A DNA stretch of 64,000 nt from Gnetum montanum (taxonomy: Eukaryota; Streptophyta; Gnetopsida; Gnetales; Gnetaceae): assembly GCA_015680685.1 (NCBI GenBank), contig MNCI01001062.1, forward strand, positions 145,115 through 209,114, in the 5' to 3' direction. Within the stretch, counting starts at the first letter, position 1. Each line of letters opens with the position of its first letter. Below, piece after piece: positions 9,254 through 21,293 of the stretch. The translations under genes and the position numbers were made by a program. The notes beneath the pieces were generated by a model. The model was not told the DNA's origin. It did no database searches and was given only the letters and a program-made list of their open reading frames with translations.

Positions 9254-12043
9254 ATGGCCCCGAAACATGGACAACATGAAGGTCCTACCCAAGGTGGAAG
9301 CAAACAATCTTGGAGAGGTGAAAGACAAAGACCTGCTGGACAACATGCAGAACAGGAGGAGCAATCATTCATCATTCATCAAGATGAACCTCCTACCAAA
9401 TGGTTCGGGTAGGCAAAAGGAGGAGTTGTTGTAGTGCCTGAACAGGGAACACAGCTCACATTGCCCCAAGATTGTGTTCAGGCCATCCATGAAAAGTCCA
9501 CATTCACTACAGTGATTATGGAATTGAACTTTGAATCATTTGTAGATTTTTCTCCTAAGGCCGTTAGGGATCACCTCAAAGGGTCTCCCTTATGGCCTAT
9601 CCTCTCTTAAAGCGGTGCCTAGTACCAAGGAGAGACGTACCAATTTTGGCACAATAAGAAGCAAGGCACCACTGTTAATATTTGTGGTGTGATAGTTGAC
9701 TTCTCTACATAGGCCATTTTGAAAGTGTTAAACCTTCCAAACATAGGGCCCAAGGTTGCTCGGTTATCCACCCATTTAGACCCCGATGTGTGAAAGGATT
9801 GGTTGGAGAAGGCTTATGGTAGAGATAAGGCATTTGGTGAGTTGACAACAAAAGAGAGGGTTTACTTCAAAATTGGAACATATCATCTCTTCCCCACAAA
9901 GGGCCTAAAAAGAATATCAACGTATGCAGCTAGAGGATGTGCAGTGTTGATGGGAAAGGTTAACGCTCACCTACCCCATCTATATTTGATGGAGATCCTG
10001 AGGCGGTTCGAAGAACGAAAGACAAGAAAGATGGCACTACCTTTCCCTTGTCTCATTAGAAAGCTTTGCCGACATGCTGGTATTTGGGGGTACACCAATG
10101 ACGTCCTCCAAAAAGCCCAAACTGCTTCATATGTTGAATTGCTAAAGGCACCAGCTCCAAGAAAAAGCACTGGTGAAGAGTTGGGACCAGAGCAAGAAGA
10201 AGAACAGATGGCTGGACCAACTGCAATCCAACTTGCAGGACCCAGCCAACCTCTAGCCACGGGTCCCAGCCAACAACAAGAAGCAGGGCCTAGCACAGGC
10301 CAAGATCAACCACCACCGCCACAGGACTATAGACCATTGATGAACCATCTTAGGGCCATCGCTGAGACGGTCAGTTGGGGAAGTCGTGATGACACAAACC
10401 TCTTCTGCATCATCAATGATCCCATCCAGCCTATGGTTTCATTGGATCACACAAGGGGGGAAGTATCCATTCACACAGAAGTAGGGAAAAGTAAATGGTC
10501 ACAATAGATCTTAGGAAATGTGACATCTTTCTAGGTGCAGTTAGAGATTGGTGAAGGGGCCACTATGGTGGTCATGCAACACCACAATGCCGTAAGAGCT
10601 ATAGAAGTGGTTGCAGACCACATCAAAGAATCCTTCAACGTACTTGTTGTGCCACCAACAGATCTCTCAGGAGCACGAGATGCTCAAACTTTGGCTGGAA
10701 CCTCAATGAATCCTGTGGAACATGAGGATGTGCTTGATCGATTGCTTCAAATAGGGCAAGTAATGACGTCCCTGTTCGACATCTCTCAAGATGTTATAGT
10801 AATTCAATCAGACCTCATTTCCACAAAGGGGAAGCTGGTCTTAACAAAAGTGAGGGCCGAGCATGCTGAAGCTGAAGTGCAAAAACTACAAGAGCAATTT
10901 GTGACCTTACAAGCAGCACAACAGGACCCTCTACAATTTGTTCTCGCAAACCAGCTAGAAAATTTTAGAATGAAGTAACTAACCAAATTAATAGCAAAGA
11001 ATAAAAGGGTGGCCGATGAGAAAGAGAAGGCTATTTGGGATGACTCCACAACACAGGCGCAAACTTATGTGCATCTTAAGGCACTCAAGGCCTTGCAAGA
11101 AGAAAACAAGCAACTGGTTGCAGACAACCTTCGGTTGACCACTGTAGAAAAGCAAAAGAATGTTCTCGATGAACGCTTTCATCAATTACAAGAATAATTC
11201 ATCCAAGTCAACTAAGACGTAAGCTGTTTAGCCAGAGAAAATCGAACCCTCTCAATGGAGGAGGTACGCGCAATTCGTCAAAAATCAGCCATTGAAATAA
11301 GCGTGTGGTAGAACAAGGCTAAATGACATGAGAAGCTGAAGGACCACTTCCGTGATTAGGTGGGGATGTACAAACAAACCTTGGAGAAGGAGATCCATAT
11401 GGCCAAGGCTCAAATCAACAATATCAGTGCTCAACACACTGATTGGCGAGCCATATTGGACACATATGCTTTCGCCCACCAAGCGGAAGTTAAGAACCGG
11501 GACCTGCAGATTCAGGACTTGATAGAGTACATGGAGTTCACAAATCTAAGATATGTCAACCTTGCCATGTTAACAGCAGGGCACCCGAGATCGAAGCTCA
11601 AGCAGTAGGTAGCAACCACCCACATCAAATACGAAGCAGAATTTTTAGAACACAAGGAGCTGTTGGAAAAACTGAAGGTTGCAAATTTTGAACTTGAGGT
11701 GATGAAAGCCAACTATCAGGGACAAAAATATGTCACAACAGACTTGGCTCAACAGCTAATAGACTTTCATGAGTACAAGGATAAAGCTAGAGCCTATGAG
11801 GAGGAACAACGGGTGTTCACAGCTTGGTACGTCAAGGCCAACCAAATGTTTCTGCAACTACCCTGTCCGTGGGAGGTGCCAACTCTGTCAAACATTGGAA
11901 CATTAGCATGGACGGCACAAGACCCTTGGACCAAAGAGGAGAAGCTCTAGGCCATACTTCAATGTCATCAAGCCTCAAAGCCTAGAGCACAAGACAAAGG
12001 GAAGGCACCAATGGAGGAGCCACCGCCACTAGGAACTACATGA
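9254..12043 (+). pseudogene. ORF2 of element A (env-position ORF), broken by 14 in-frame stops
   Basis: A single frame of 930 codons from ATG 9254 to TGA 12041. It is interrupted by 14 stops (9410, 9608, 9620, 9710, 9791, 10505, 10976, 11195, 11213, 11309, 11324, 11357, 11606, 11948) and no frameshift. Residues ~90-330 hold a domain shared with ORF2 of element D: ELNF, GETY-FW-NK, LPN-G, then YFKIGTYHLF. This resembles the 'putative plant transposon protein' domain of Athila-type elements. A Pro/Gln-rich linker (~310-360) follows. A Glu/Lys/Gln-rich coiled coil occupies roughly residues 520-870. I see no signal peptide or clear membrane segment, so true envelope function is not supported. Function unknown. 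Confidence 0.7.
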
Positions 12044-12189
12044 GTTCCAAATTTTTGTAGTTATAGTATATTTTGTGTGTTGTGTATTTATTTTGTTTTC
12101 TTCCCACACTGCAACATCATCCCATTTTTCCATCTAATAATCCCATACCTATCCACTGTGTAATCACTGTAACTCGAGGACGAGTTTTT

Positions 12190-12206
12190 ATTCAGTCGTG
12201 GGGGTA
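12190..12206 (+). other. Polypurine tract of element A
   Basis: ATTCAGTCGTGGGGGTA directly precedes the TGATGAG start of the 3' LTR. It is the plus-strand primer site expected for reverse transcription. Confidence 0.7.
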
Positions 12207-12926
12207 TGATGAGACGTCATTTGGGGCAATCGTAATACCGCGTATGCGATATTGCATGGCCAGACGCGATATCGCAGCCCGCCACCAAACCTATAAATAA
12301 GAGGCAGCTCTCCCTTGTTTGGGAATTTTATTTTTAGATTGTAGTGAAACTCTGGCAGTTTTATCCCTCCAAAGATAGAATATTTTCCAGTGTATGCCCG
12401 CAATGTGGTGAATGTAATTGTACGACATCCTTTATTCGAGTGTGATGTACTTGGACACGCACATGACTGGAAATAAAGATCGAGATTACTTCATCATTGC
12501 AGCATTCACTTAGTTTAATTATTTAATTATTTAATTATTTAATTATTATTGTTATTTACTGCTTTCCTAGTTAATACTCTCTCACCCTTAAACTCATGTT
12601 AGAACGCAGAATGAGTACGACTTGATTACGAGCATTTAAGTGTGACTACTTGGTAACCCAGTAGCATACCTAGGATCTACGCTTGGTAATCNCTCTCTCC
12701 CCTAGAGTAGTTAATATTACTTTCCATTTCCTTCAGGAGTGGCATTAGATTAGGAACCACATCATAGACCTCACTCTAAACTAAACCATACGTGAAAAAT
12801 ATAATACTAGTCCAGGTGGGAAGACAGTGAACTGTGACCTAAGGCTAACTGTCTGGGTGCCACAACTAGTCTGTCTATGGAGTTCAACCAGATCACGCAT
12901 GAAAACACTCGTATTCGTATGGTTGA
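12207..12926 (+). repeat. 3' LTR of element A (truncated, with gap)
   Basis: It aligns with 4617-5463. The N at 12692 replaces about 91 bp present in the 5' copy (5113-5203). The copy stops after GTATGGTTGA at 12926, about 33 bp short of the CTCATCA end. U3 palindromes are partly decayed here (GATATC only near 12279; GATATT near 12247), with TATAAATA near 12292. Confidence 0.8.
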
Positions 12927-13189
12927 ATTCAGTGATAGAATTCATAATCATTTTCATCATGTTTATCCTTAGCATACTCAGATCCAAACAACATTAACTG
13001 ATCATATACCTCACTAAGAGTTAAATCATACATTTACACTTTGCTAACTCCATGTGAGAAGATAATGATCATGAACTTATCATCAACTTACAAGTACACT
13101 TAGATTGTCCATTCACAAATTATGATTTGGTCACACGTGAATACTTATGACTTGTATGGTTGAGTGTTGGAATTCCTTGCCACTCATTA
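12927..13189 (+). mobile_element. Old LTR H, right part
   Basis: It contains ATCATATACCTCAC near 13000, GATTTGGTCACACGTGAA near 13123, GTATGGTTGAGTGTTGG near 13154 and an end in CACTCATTA at 13189. All are landmarks of the 3' third of the LTR family. It continues the LTR begun at 4025 and interrupted by element A. Confidence 0.5.
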
Positions 13190-14730
13190 TCCTCCTATTG
13201 AACCAATCCTTCACATGCATCCTTAGACCTCTGAGTAAAAGGATGACAACAATAGAGAAAACTTTCCTAATCATTTTATGTTGAGTTATCATGTTGATAG
13301 ACCTTCCACCAAGATATCTACATCCCCAAATTTCTAGCTCCCAAGCAATTGAAGGAATGTCCACCATCTCCTACTAATTTTCTAAATCTCCAAGACTCTA
13401 GGTGGGCAAGTCCAAAGATACAGGATAGCACATCTAAAGGCAAGTGACCAAGGGCTTGTCTACCTTGGACTAGACCTCTTAGGTTAACTTGGTAGCCCGA
13501 ATGTAAGCTTGTCTCCCAAAATCCTAAAGCTTGCAGTCACCTACTTGAATTAGGATAGCTACTTTATCCTAAGTAATTAAATGGAATTAAAGATGCTCCT
13601 CCACACTAGACTAAACAAAATTTTTCATAATTAGCTTAACTTGTAACACAAACTGGGTAGGGGGGATTGAAAACTAGTGTAATATAAATGGGAATACTTG
13701 AAAGGACAAATTTAACCAAAGTTAGCTTACCTATGGAAGATAGAAATAAATCCTTCTATAATGCCAACTTCTTCTACATCCATTCCAAAAATTTCTTTCA
13801 ACTATTGGTCAAATTTTGATCATAAAATAGAGGCTACCCTAGGTAGGTAGTTAGAAGTGATCCAACCTTGCATCCAAACATACATTTGATGCACTCCAAC
13901 CTCTTAGTCAAACACCCCACATGAAAGAGCTTTTTTTTATTCTAATTAACTTCTAGCCCCATTGATTAACAAATTCCATTTAGTGCCTGCATCACTTTTA
14001 GGCCTCTGGCATTAATGTTGACAAAAAATTCATCTTATCATCTGCATAATGAAGACATGGCATTCAACTTCCTAATTCATCTACAAATGTTATCAACAAT
14101 CATAGCAAATTAATATGATGAGTGAAGATTACCTTGTTGAAGGTCCAATTACTAAGGGATTTATCCATTTAGAAAAACTTGAAAGAAAATCATGGAAATC
14201 ATGTATTTGATCATATCAAAAAAATATCTACAAAACCCTAACTCCTCCAAGGTGAAAAGTAATGAATCATGCTCCACCTTATTATAAGCTTTGGGAAAAT
14301 CTAGGTTGATAAAGCAAATCTCTTGTTTCTGAATATAGGTCAAGTGTAGAGTCTTATTCACAATAATGATGTTGTCAACAATATTCCTCCTAGGGATAAA
14401 TGTCAACTAATTTGACTAAATGATATTAGATAGCAAGGACTTCAAGAAATTCACCATGATCTTGAAGAAAATTTGATAAAAGCTATTGCAGAAACTAATG
14501 GGTTTGTAGTCCCTCAGGGATCACACCTCCTTATTCTTAGGTAGTAAGATAATGAAAGTATTGTTCTAGGTTTGGCAAAAGTTTCTTACTTGACTCCTAC
14601 TCAAAAAAGACCCTAAAAGTCCTTACTAATGATATTACAAAAAGCTTTGATGCACTCAAAGTTCTAGCCATCTAGTCTAAGTGACTTGTGGTTTAAGGCT
14701 TCAACCAGTACAAAACAAATCTCCTCCCTA
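13190..14730 (-). pseudogene. L1-type LINE reverse transcriptase remnant (minus strand)
   Basis: Read on the minus strand, 14730-14590 gives an EEI...AL...KS.RLDG.NFECIK pattern, the start of a LINE RT. 14406-14161 gives PRRNIVDNI, then INLDFPKAYNKVEHD and LEELGF, matching RT motifs. The YADD catalytic motif is at 14048-14037 (CLHYADD). Residues from 13367 down resemble the region after the RT. Stops and frameshifts are common. The upper end lies at or near the site where element B later inserted. Confidence 0.7.
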
Positions 14731-14735
14731 GCTGT

Positions 14736-15560
14736 TGATGGGACGCAATATCGCATGGGCCACGATATCACGTATGCAATATCACATCTTCACCTGCGAT
14801 ATCGCGTACGCAATATCGTGGTGTCCCGCAGACTCTATAAATAAGAGGCAGCTCTCCCTTGTTTTCCATCCTAGGCTTAGACTGTAGTGAAACTCTGGCA
14901 GTTTGATCCCTTGAGAGATAGAATATTTTCCATGTGCCCACAGTAGGAACTCCAAAGTGAACGGATCTTTATTCGAGTAGATATTATGCCTGAACACATA
15001 TTTGTGTACGGAAATAAAGACGAACGTCTTGGATAAACCTTGTAGTGCATGGAATAGGCTAAATAGGAGTTTATTTATTGTTATTTACTATTTTCCATTT
15101 AAATGCTTTATTAGTTATTAAATCTTTTTCAACCCTTCTCTCCTAGTTAAGTGCCTCAGTACGACCGCTTCGAGCACGTGTGTTACGCATGGTGATCCTA
15201 GCAATGACTAGCGTTTGGTAACCACGGTTGCATTGGTTTAGGGTGTGAATGGTAAGTGGGAACAGATGCTAATGCTAGGTTAATTCAGACTTAGTTAGTT
15301 AGTTAAAGTAGTAATTAGTCTCTTCAACCCTTCACCCCAATAGCATAGGAGATAAAACAGAAAATCTATAAAAATCATATACCTCGAACTTACTTAACCA
15401 TACACCGTGACAAATACAAGTAAGTTCGGGAAGACAACGAATAATTAACCTTAAGTGTTCCATGAGGAATGTAGGCACTTAGTCTATGGAATTCAACCGG
15501 ATCGTGCATGTTACGCTCATATTCATATAGTTGAGTGTAGGGGTACCTCGCCACTCATCA
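14736..15560 (+). repeat. 5' LTR of element B
   Basis: 825 bp, TGATGGG...CTCATCA, with the primer site directly after it. U3 has AATATC/GATATC palindromes between 14747 and 14817 and TATAAATA at 14836-14843. Only the module-4 type hairpin is present (CCGCTT with AAGTGG, one G.T pair). Confidence 0.85.
14747..14843 (+). promoter_or_regulatory. U3 palindrome array and TATA box of LTR B
   Basis: AATATCGC, CGATATCACGTATGC, CAATATCACAT, GCGATATCGCGTACGC and CAATATCGTG in series, then TATAAATA. The GATATCGCGTACGC copy is identical to text in the internal promoter-like block of element A near 8717. Confidence 0.65.
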
Positions 15561-15580
15561 TTGGCACCGTTGTCGAGGAC
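15561..15580 (+). other. Primer binding site of element B
   Basis: TTGGCACCGTTGTCGAGGAC, identical to the site of element A and abutting the LTR end. Confidence 0.75.
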
Positions 15581-15702
15581 TAAGTGTTTGTGCGCTAAGT
15601 AGAACATAAGAGATCATTCACATCATTGGGAGCTTAAACGAACCTTAGGGTTAATTAAACAAAAATTTATATAATGGTCAAATAGCACACCGATAAGACA
15701 CA

Positions 15703-18700
15703 ATGTCTTCTTATTCTTCTTCTCATAAGAGCAACTCACCACCTAGGGATAATACAAAGAACAGTCGGCAATCAAAAACACATAACCTAAATCCGTCAGT
15801 TCCTCAACAATATAGGGTGGAATATACTCATCCCGATAAGTATATACCTAATTTAACTTTTATCCTCCATCAGGATGAACAGATGCACTGAAGAGACTTG
15901 CAAGGTAACATAGTGTTACATCCAGATCATGCAATCCCCAACATGCTCCTCCATGCTTTGGCACAGATCAGCATGACTCAGCTCTATGCTAAATACGTTG
16001 TAGAAGATTTTGACATGAGGGATTACCATCCCACAGCTTTACAACATATGAGGGACTCAAGGCAAAAGAGCCAACATACACTGTTGAAGGGCAAAGAGGT
16101 CCCGCACGTCCTAAGTGAAATAGGAGATGGTGAACCACTTATAACTAGTTCTCTATCAAAAGATGTTCCCCCTCATAACGATAGTGAGGAGGTGGGGTAT
16201 CAAAACCTATGCTCCATGATACACAACCCTGGTTCTGATCCCTATGAACACCAGCTATTCACTGAGGGAACAACAACACATGACAAGGATGGGCACTCAG
16301 ATCATCATCACGATTAAGGTCAAAGCCACAAAAGAGAAGGTAGAAAACATCATCATGGTGATGGTTCTCCTTCTTTTTCCCCTTCTTCACACCATACACA
16401 CTCTCCTTCCACATCTGGGTGCAACCATCAAGAGCATAACGGTGAGGATAGAGGTAGACAAAATGAGAGACCTTGACGAGAGAGTCGAGAGAGAGGACAA
16501 GGGCATGAACGAAGGGAAAGTAGGGAACAACGAAGACATCATAGACGTCATGAAAGAGACGATTGTGATGAACCCCTACTTGCCACCCAAAGCATGCTAG
16601 ATATAACAGAGGCAGTGAGATTACCAACAAGGCATTTAAAAGATAGTCGGATCAAGCATTTAGATATGAACAACATCCCACGCTTTGAAGGGGGATACAA
16701 TGCAGATCTGCAAAATCATTTACAGGAATTCCACGATGCCTGCGCCTTGTAAAACGTAGAAAACGAGTGGCAAAAACTAAAGTTGTTTCCTAGGATACTC
16801 ATAAAGGAAGCAGAGAGTTGGTACCGGTCCTTAGAACTAGAAACCATTAGGAGGTGGAGTACGATGTTAGAACTCTTCAACGATAAATATCAAACATACT
16901 CCAGAGTGTCTAATTTGCATAAGCAAATCCAAGGATGGAAGCAAGGTACTCATGAACCCTTGGATGCTGCCATGGGCCGCTACTACACATTATTACCTCG
17001 TTGCCTGGGCCATGGTTACACACAGCGGGATCAACTCCGCCACATCGTAGGTGGGCTAAGATATGAAACTAGGAGAACCCTTGGGACTTATGCCCAAGGG
17101 AGACTATCAGAACTTAGATCCCATGAGATACATCGCTTGTTGGAGCAAGTAGCCAAAGAAGAAGGTGAACTACGAAAAAGGGAAAGTGCAGAAGAATATA
17201 ATCGTGATCCCTCTCTTTAAAAGAAGGGAGTGAGATTTTGCAATGAAGAGGATGAGTCACCACTCGAAGAGTTGGTGAACAGAAAAACCTTGCTGCTTCA
17301 GAAGCTAACAACATAAGTATCGGCTAAGGTAGATGAAGTATGGAGCTCCTTAGACAGTAAAATTGAAATTGTCCTAAAGATTGTAGAGGAGTCTAAGAAG
17401 GAACGAAGTAGTGACAATAACAAGACAAAGTGGAGAGATTCAAGCCCTGCACATGACAAGGGTAAGGGGAAAATAACTATCTCTAATGAGGTTGTGGATT
17501 CGGACATAGACGATGACGGTGGATGTGAGATCTGCCAATATGACCATCCTAAGGGATGTTGTCCAATCATCTCACATCTACAAGAGTCTAGGTTGTATGC
17601 ACTCAACCCGAAACTTAACCAACAGCAGACACCCCGAAGGTTACCTTATCCCCAAGGTAACCCAAGGTAGTTCCACCAACCGTTAATGTACTATCCAAGT
17701 GGAACTCCACCACAACCCATCGGACAACATCAGTAGTGGCAATACCCACAGTCATGGGGGATGCCACCGCCGAAACAACAATACCCTTACCGGCAGCCAA
17801 ATCCTTATGGTTACTACGTGCAGCAACCGATTTCTCCAAGTGACTCCATGGATCACACAACTCCTTACGTCACTACCAAGTTCAGGAGTACTTTAGAAGG
17901 ACTCCTTCTCCTCCGAGAGATGATCCATACCCATACCATCCTCCTAATTTGCCCACACCTCTTCCACTGGTAGTTCCCATAACACCTTCTGCTCCAACAA
18001 TGCAAGGGGAACTCCCCACTCAACCGTAGCCACGAAATGCTATGAGAGCCATAAACATTCAACCCGCTACTGGTTCTGACAACGATAAAAAGAGAAGACC
18101 TTTCTTCAAAACCAAAAGCCCAGACAAGCTCTCACAACAACAAGCGGTTAAGTCTGTAATCACTCCTCCAACATACAAGGCTTCAGAGATCCCTTTAAAC
18201 CAAAATCAGAGCTCAACGCATACGGTTATGTTAACACATACCGTAACCGACTGGATCAAGGTAGGCCACATTCCCAGGAAACTATCCGACCCTAGAAGTC
18301 CCTTAATCCACCTCCAAATCACCGGGAACGAACCACATAAGGCTCTTCTTAACTCAGGTTCCGAAGTCAACTTAATATCACGAGAGATGTATCAAGCCTA
18401 GAACCTGCCCCAACTTAAGAAGAGCAATATTCAACTAAAGCTAGCAAACCAGTCCATCACCATTCCCTTGGGATTGGTGGAGGACATAGTTACCACTGTT
18501 TGTGGTTGGTCATACCCAGTAGATTTCCTAGTGATAGAAGTTAACAATGACAAAGCAGACTTCCCAATTATAATGGGAAGGGCATGGCTAAGCATAATAG
18601 ATGCATGCCTAGGGATTCGTGATCTTTCCTTGGAGATATCTAAGGTAAATATTTACGAAAAGATCTAAAAGAAGAAAGTTCCATGCATCAGATATAGTGA

Positions 18701-18845
18701 GTCATTGGGCGATGACATGGAGGAATGCACAACATCTCCTTCATGCAATAGGTATGCCCTAGAAACTCTGCAACAAAGATGCCTGTATGTAGCAACCACA
18801 CAACAAGTAGTAGACACCTCGTGGTTGACAACTACTAGAAAGAGC
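15703..18845 (+). pseudogene. gag-protease of element B
   Basis: ATG at 15703 (MSSYSSSHKSN). The N-terminal part (to ~16630) has the YIPNLTFILHQDE block and an Arg/Glu/His-rich tract. The capsid-like core is at 16783-17220 (LFPRIL, WYRSL, IRRWSTM, GTYAQGR). The zinc knuckle begins at C 17524 (CEICQYDH, then C 17560). A Pro/Gln/Tyr-rich linker follows, and then a protease domain at ~18200-18660 with VNLIS, LGLVEDI, YPVDFLVIE and FPIIMGRAWL. The expected catalytic Asp is Asn here (LLNSGS, codon 18351) while G has LLDSGS. A 1-bp deletion near 17866 shifts the frame, and several stops occur. The frame runs into the N gap. Confidence 0.75.
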
Positions 18846-19514
18846 NNNNNNNNNNNNNNNNNNNNNNNNNNNNNNNNNNNNNNNNNNNNNNNNNNNNNNN
18901 NNNNNNNNNNNNNNNNNNNNNNNNNNNNNNNNNNNNNNNNNNNNNNNNNNNNNNNNNNNNNNNNNNNNNNNNNNNNNNNNNNNNNNNNNNNNNNNNNNNN
19001 NNNNNNNNNNNNNNNNNNNNNNNNNNNNNNNNNNNNNNNNNNNNNNNNNNNNNNNNNNNNNNNNNNNNNNNNNNNNNNNNNNNNNNNNNNNNNNNNNNNN
19101 NNNNNNNNNNNNNNNNNNNNNNNNNNNNNNNNNNNNNNNNNNNNNNNNNNNNNNNNNNNNNNNNNNNNNNNNNNNNNNNNNNNNNNNNNNNNNNNNNNNN
19201 NNNNNNNNNNNNNNNNNNNNNNNNNNNNNNNNNNNNNNNNNNNNNNNNNNNNNNNNNNNNNNNNNNNNNNNNNNNNNNNNNNNNNNNNNNNNNNNNNNNN
19301 NNNNNNNNNNNNNNNNNNNNNNNNNNNNNNNNNNNNNNNNNNNNNNNNNNNNNNNNNNNNNNNNNNNNNNNNNNNNNNNNNNNNNNNNNNNNNNNNNNNN
19401 NNNNNNNNNNNNNNNNNNNNNNNNNNNNNNNNNNNNNNNNNNNNNNNNNNNNNNNNNNNNNNNNNNNNNNNNNNNNNNNNNNNNNNNNNNNNNNNNNNNN
19501 NNNNNNNNNNNNNN
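18846..19514. other. Assembly gap (669 N)
   Basis: Flanks align to 32813 and 33673 of element G, where the intervening stretch is about 860 bp. The N length is therefore an estimate, not the true size. Any frame crossing it is artificial. Confidence 0.95.
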
Positions 19515-20513
19515 AAGCTGAGCAAATAAAAATAAGAAGTCTTTGCATGGTGTGGTTCTCACGCATAAAAACACAAAACACAAAAACAAAAAAACAAAAA
19601 AAAAGAGAAAGTGAAAATTTAAAGCACACCCCTTAGACGAAATAATCATTTGGGCTACAAGCACTAGTTATGGAACTAAAATCAAATTTTTCCCTCTAAC
19701 TAAGGCCCTTTTTGGTCCCCATTCTCTCCTCCTTATTTCATCGGAGTGATGGTGACTCTTGGGTGAAGGCATTCTTATTATTCAAGAGGATGGATCGATC
19801 GAATGCATTAATGCAAAGTCACTGGATGTGGTTTGTTTGAGGCTAGATTTGGAATGGGATCTATTAAGTCACATTAGTTATGAACTACACAAGGGGCTGT
19901 ACACCACCTTGTTCTTGGGATTCCTTCCATTCTCTTCTCTTCATCCTTCTCTCCATTGTTCACCTCATTGTCGGTTGTATCATTAGTGTATATTTTAGTT
20001 GATGCATTGTTTTCTTTTTGGTAAATTCTTGTGGTTAAGACTTTAACTCTTGTTCCAAATGACATTCCTAGCGCCTACAAACTCTTTGAATGTGGGTTTG
20101 TCAAGGCATTAAGGGCATGGGCCTTCTTTGGGGAGGACCCACTGACATTCCTATTTGGTGCACCAGTTGACTTCTTTTCCCTTAACATTTTTTGCAATTA
20201 ATTTTATTTTGTTCATTTCCATCTTGACGTCCATTTCATCGATGTTTTAGTTGTCTCTCTTTATCCATCTTTCTTCTTCCTTTTCTTTCTCCATTCTCTC
20301 GCTACCAACGGTTCGCGATTAGTCATGGGGGTACAGGCCCAATTTTTTCGATTTTCTCCTAACCCCTACATCTTTGGTAGTCATCATTAATATATCTCCA
20401 AACCCATATCAGCCATACCACAACTTAGCCAATGGACTTTTCATCAAAGCAAGGTATCAATTACATGATGATTCATTTACCCTTGCTAATATAAGATTGT
20501 GTTATGTGTGCAG
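19515..20513 (+). other. Middle region of element B
   Basis: Non-coding. Landmarks shared with G: AAGTCTTTGCATGGTGTGG near 19539, an A-rich tract, CACCCCTTAGACGAAATAA near 19628, TTTGGGGAGGACCCACTGA near 20133, and the polypurine-like GATTAGTCATGGGGGTA at 20317-20333. It ends in a CTTGCTAAT branch-like motif (20482-20490) and an AG at 20512-20513. No TATA or palindrome block like that of element A was seen. Confidence 0.55.
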
Positions 20514-20683
20514 ATGGCAATCATACAACAACGGAGGGGATCTGGAGAAAACACTTGGAATGGAGCAGTGCTGAAGCAGCTATGCAAGGAGCAAGATCGA
20601 TGGCATGCTTATGGATGGACAACGAAAGACGTGCTTACCAAACTCCAAAGTGGAGCGGTGCTGAAGCAGCTATGCAAGGTTTA
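20514..20683 (+). pseudogene. ORF2 start of element B (truncated)
   Basis: ATG 20514 directly follows a splice acceptor-like CAG. About 170 bp remain before the sequence jumps into the 3' LTR at 20684. A ~28-bp piece (GGAGCRGTGCTGAAGCAGCT and following bases) occurs twice, near 20562 and 20652. G also retains only the start of ORF2 and then has a single N, so this loss may be a collapsed assembly rather than a natural deletion. Confidence 0.5.
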
Positions 20684-21288
20684 TCCAAAGTGAACGGATC
20701 TTTATTCGAGCAGATATTGTACCTGAACACATATTTTGTATGGAAATAAAGACGAACTTCTTGGATAAACCTTGCAGTGCATGGAATAGGCTAAATAGTA
20801 TTTTATTTATTATTATTTACCATTTTCCATTTAAATTCTTTATTAGTTATTAAATATTTCTCAACCCTTCTCTCCTAGTGAAGTGCCTCAGTACGACCGC
20901 TTCGAGCATGTGCGTTATGCATGGTGATCCCAGCAATGACTAGTGTTTGGTAACCACGATTGCATTGGTTTAGGGTGTAAATGGTAAGTGGGAATGGATG
21001 CTAACGCTAGGTTAATTCAAACTTAGTTAGTTAGTTAAAGTAGTACTTAGTCTCTTCAACCCTTCACCCCAATAACATAAGAGATAAAACAGAAAATCTA
21101 TAAAAATCATATACCTCGAACTTACTTAACCATACACCATGACAAATACAAGTTCGGGAAGACAACGAATAATTAACCTTAAGTGTTCCATGAGGCGTGT
21201 AGGCACTTAGTCTACGGAGTTTGACCGAATCGCGCATGTTACGCTCATATTCATATGGTTGAGTGTAGGGGTACCTCGCCACTCATCA
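20684..21288 (+). repeat. 3' LTR of element B (U3 missing)
   Basis: It aligns with 14951-15560 with scattered substitutions and ends CTCATCA. The first ~215 bp, including the palindrome array and TATA box, are absent. Confidence 0.8.
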
Positions 21289-21293
21289 GCTGT

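Larger units (their letters stand above)
4617..12926 (+). mobile_element. Element A: Athila-like Ty3/gypsy element without pol
   Basis: An LTR retroelement with a 5' LTR (4617-5463), primer site, gag frame, 2-kb non-coding middle, ORF2, polypurine tract and a 3' LTR (12207-12926). No protease, RT, RNase H or integrase similarity was found between gag and the T-rich middle region, so it cannot be autonomous. It sits inside the old LTR H. The last ~33 bp of its 3' LTR are missing, so the target duplication (expected to match GTCGT, 4612-4616) cannot be checked. Single Ns at 5782 and 12692 mark places where sequence is missing. Confidence 0.8.
14736..21288 (+). mobile_element. Element B: Athila-like element with 5-bp target duplication
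   Basis: Flanked by GCTGT at 14731-14735 and 21289-21293. It contains a 5' LTR, primer site, gag-protease, middle region, the first part of ORF2 and a partial 3' LTR. The N run 18846-19514 covers what corresponds to 32814-33672 of element G, so RT/RNase H/integrase are probably absent, as in G. Most of ORF2 and the first ~215 bp of the 3' LTR are absent without an N. Confidence 0.85.

Noticed and set aside
9254-12043. Calling ORF2 a true envelope protein
   Set aside because: Only the position fits. No signal peptide, fusion peptide or membrane anchor is visible, and the second half is a soluble-looking coiled coil.
16244-16630. Open frames of 118 (plus) and 123 (minus) codons
   Set aside because: They overlap the Arg/Glu/His-rich part of gag in element B, and the repetitive codons keep other frames open.
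18665-19664. Several 264-301 codon open frames
   Set aside because: They run through the 669-N gap; the open frame is made of undetermined codons.
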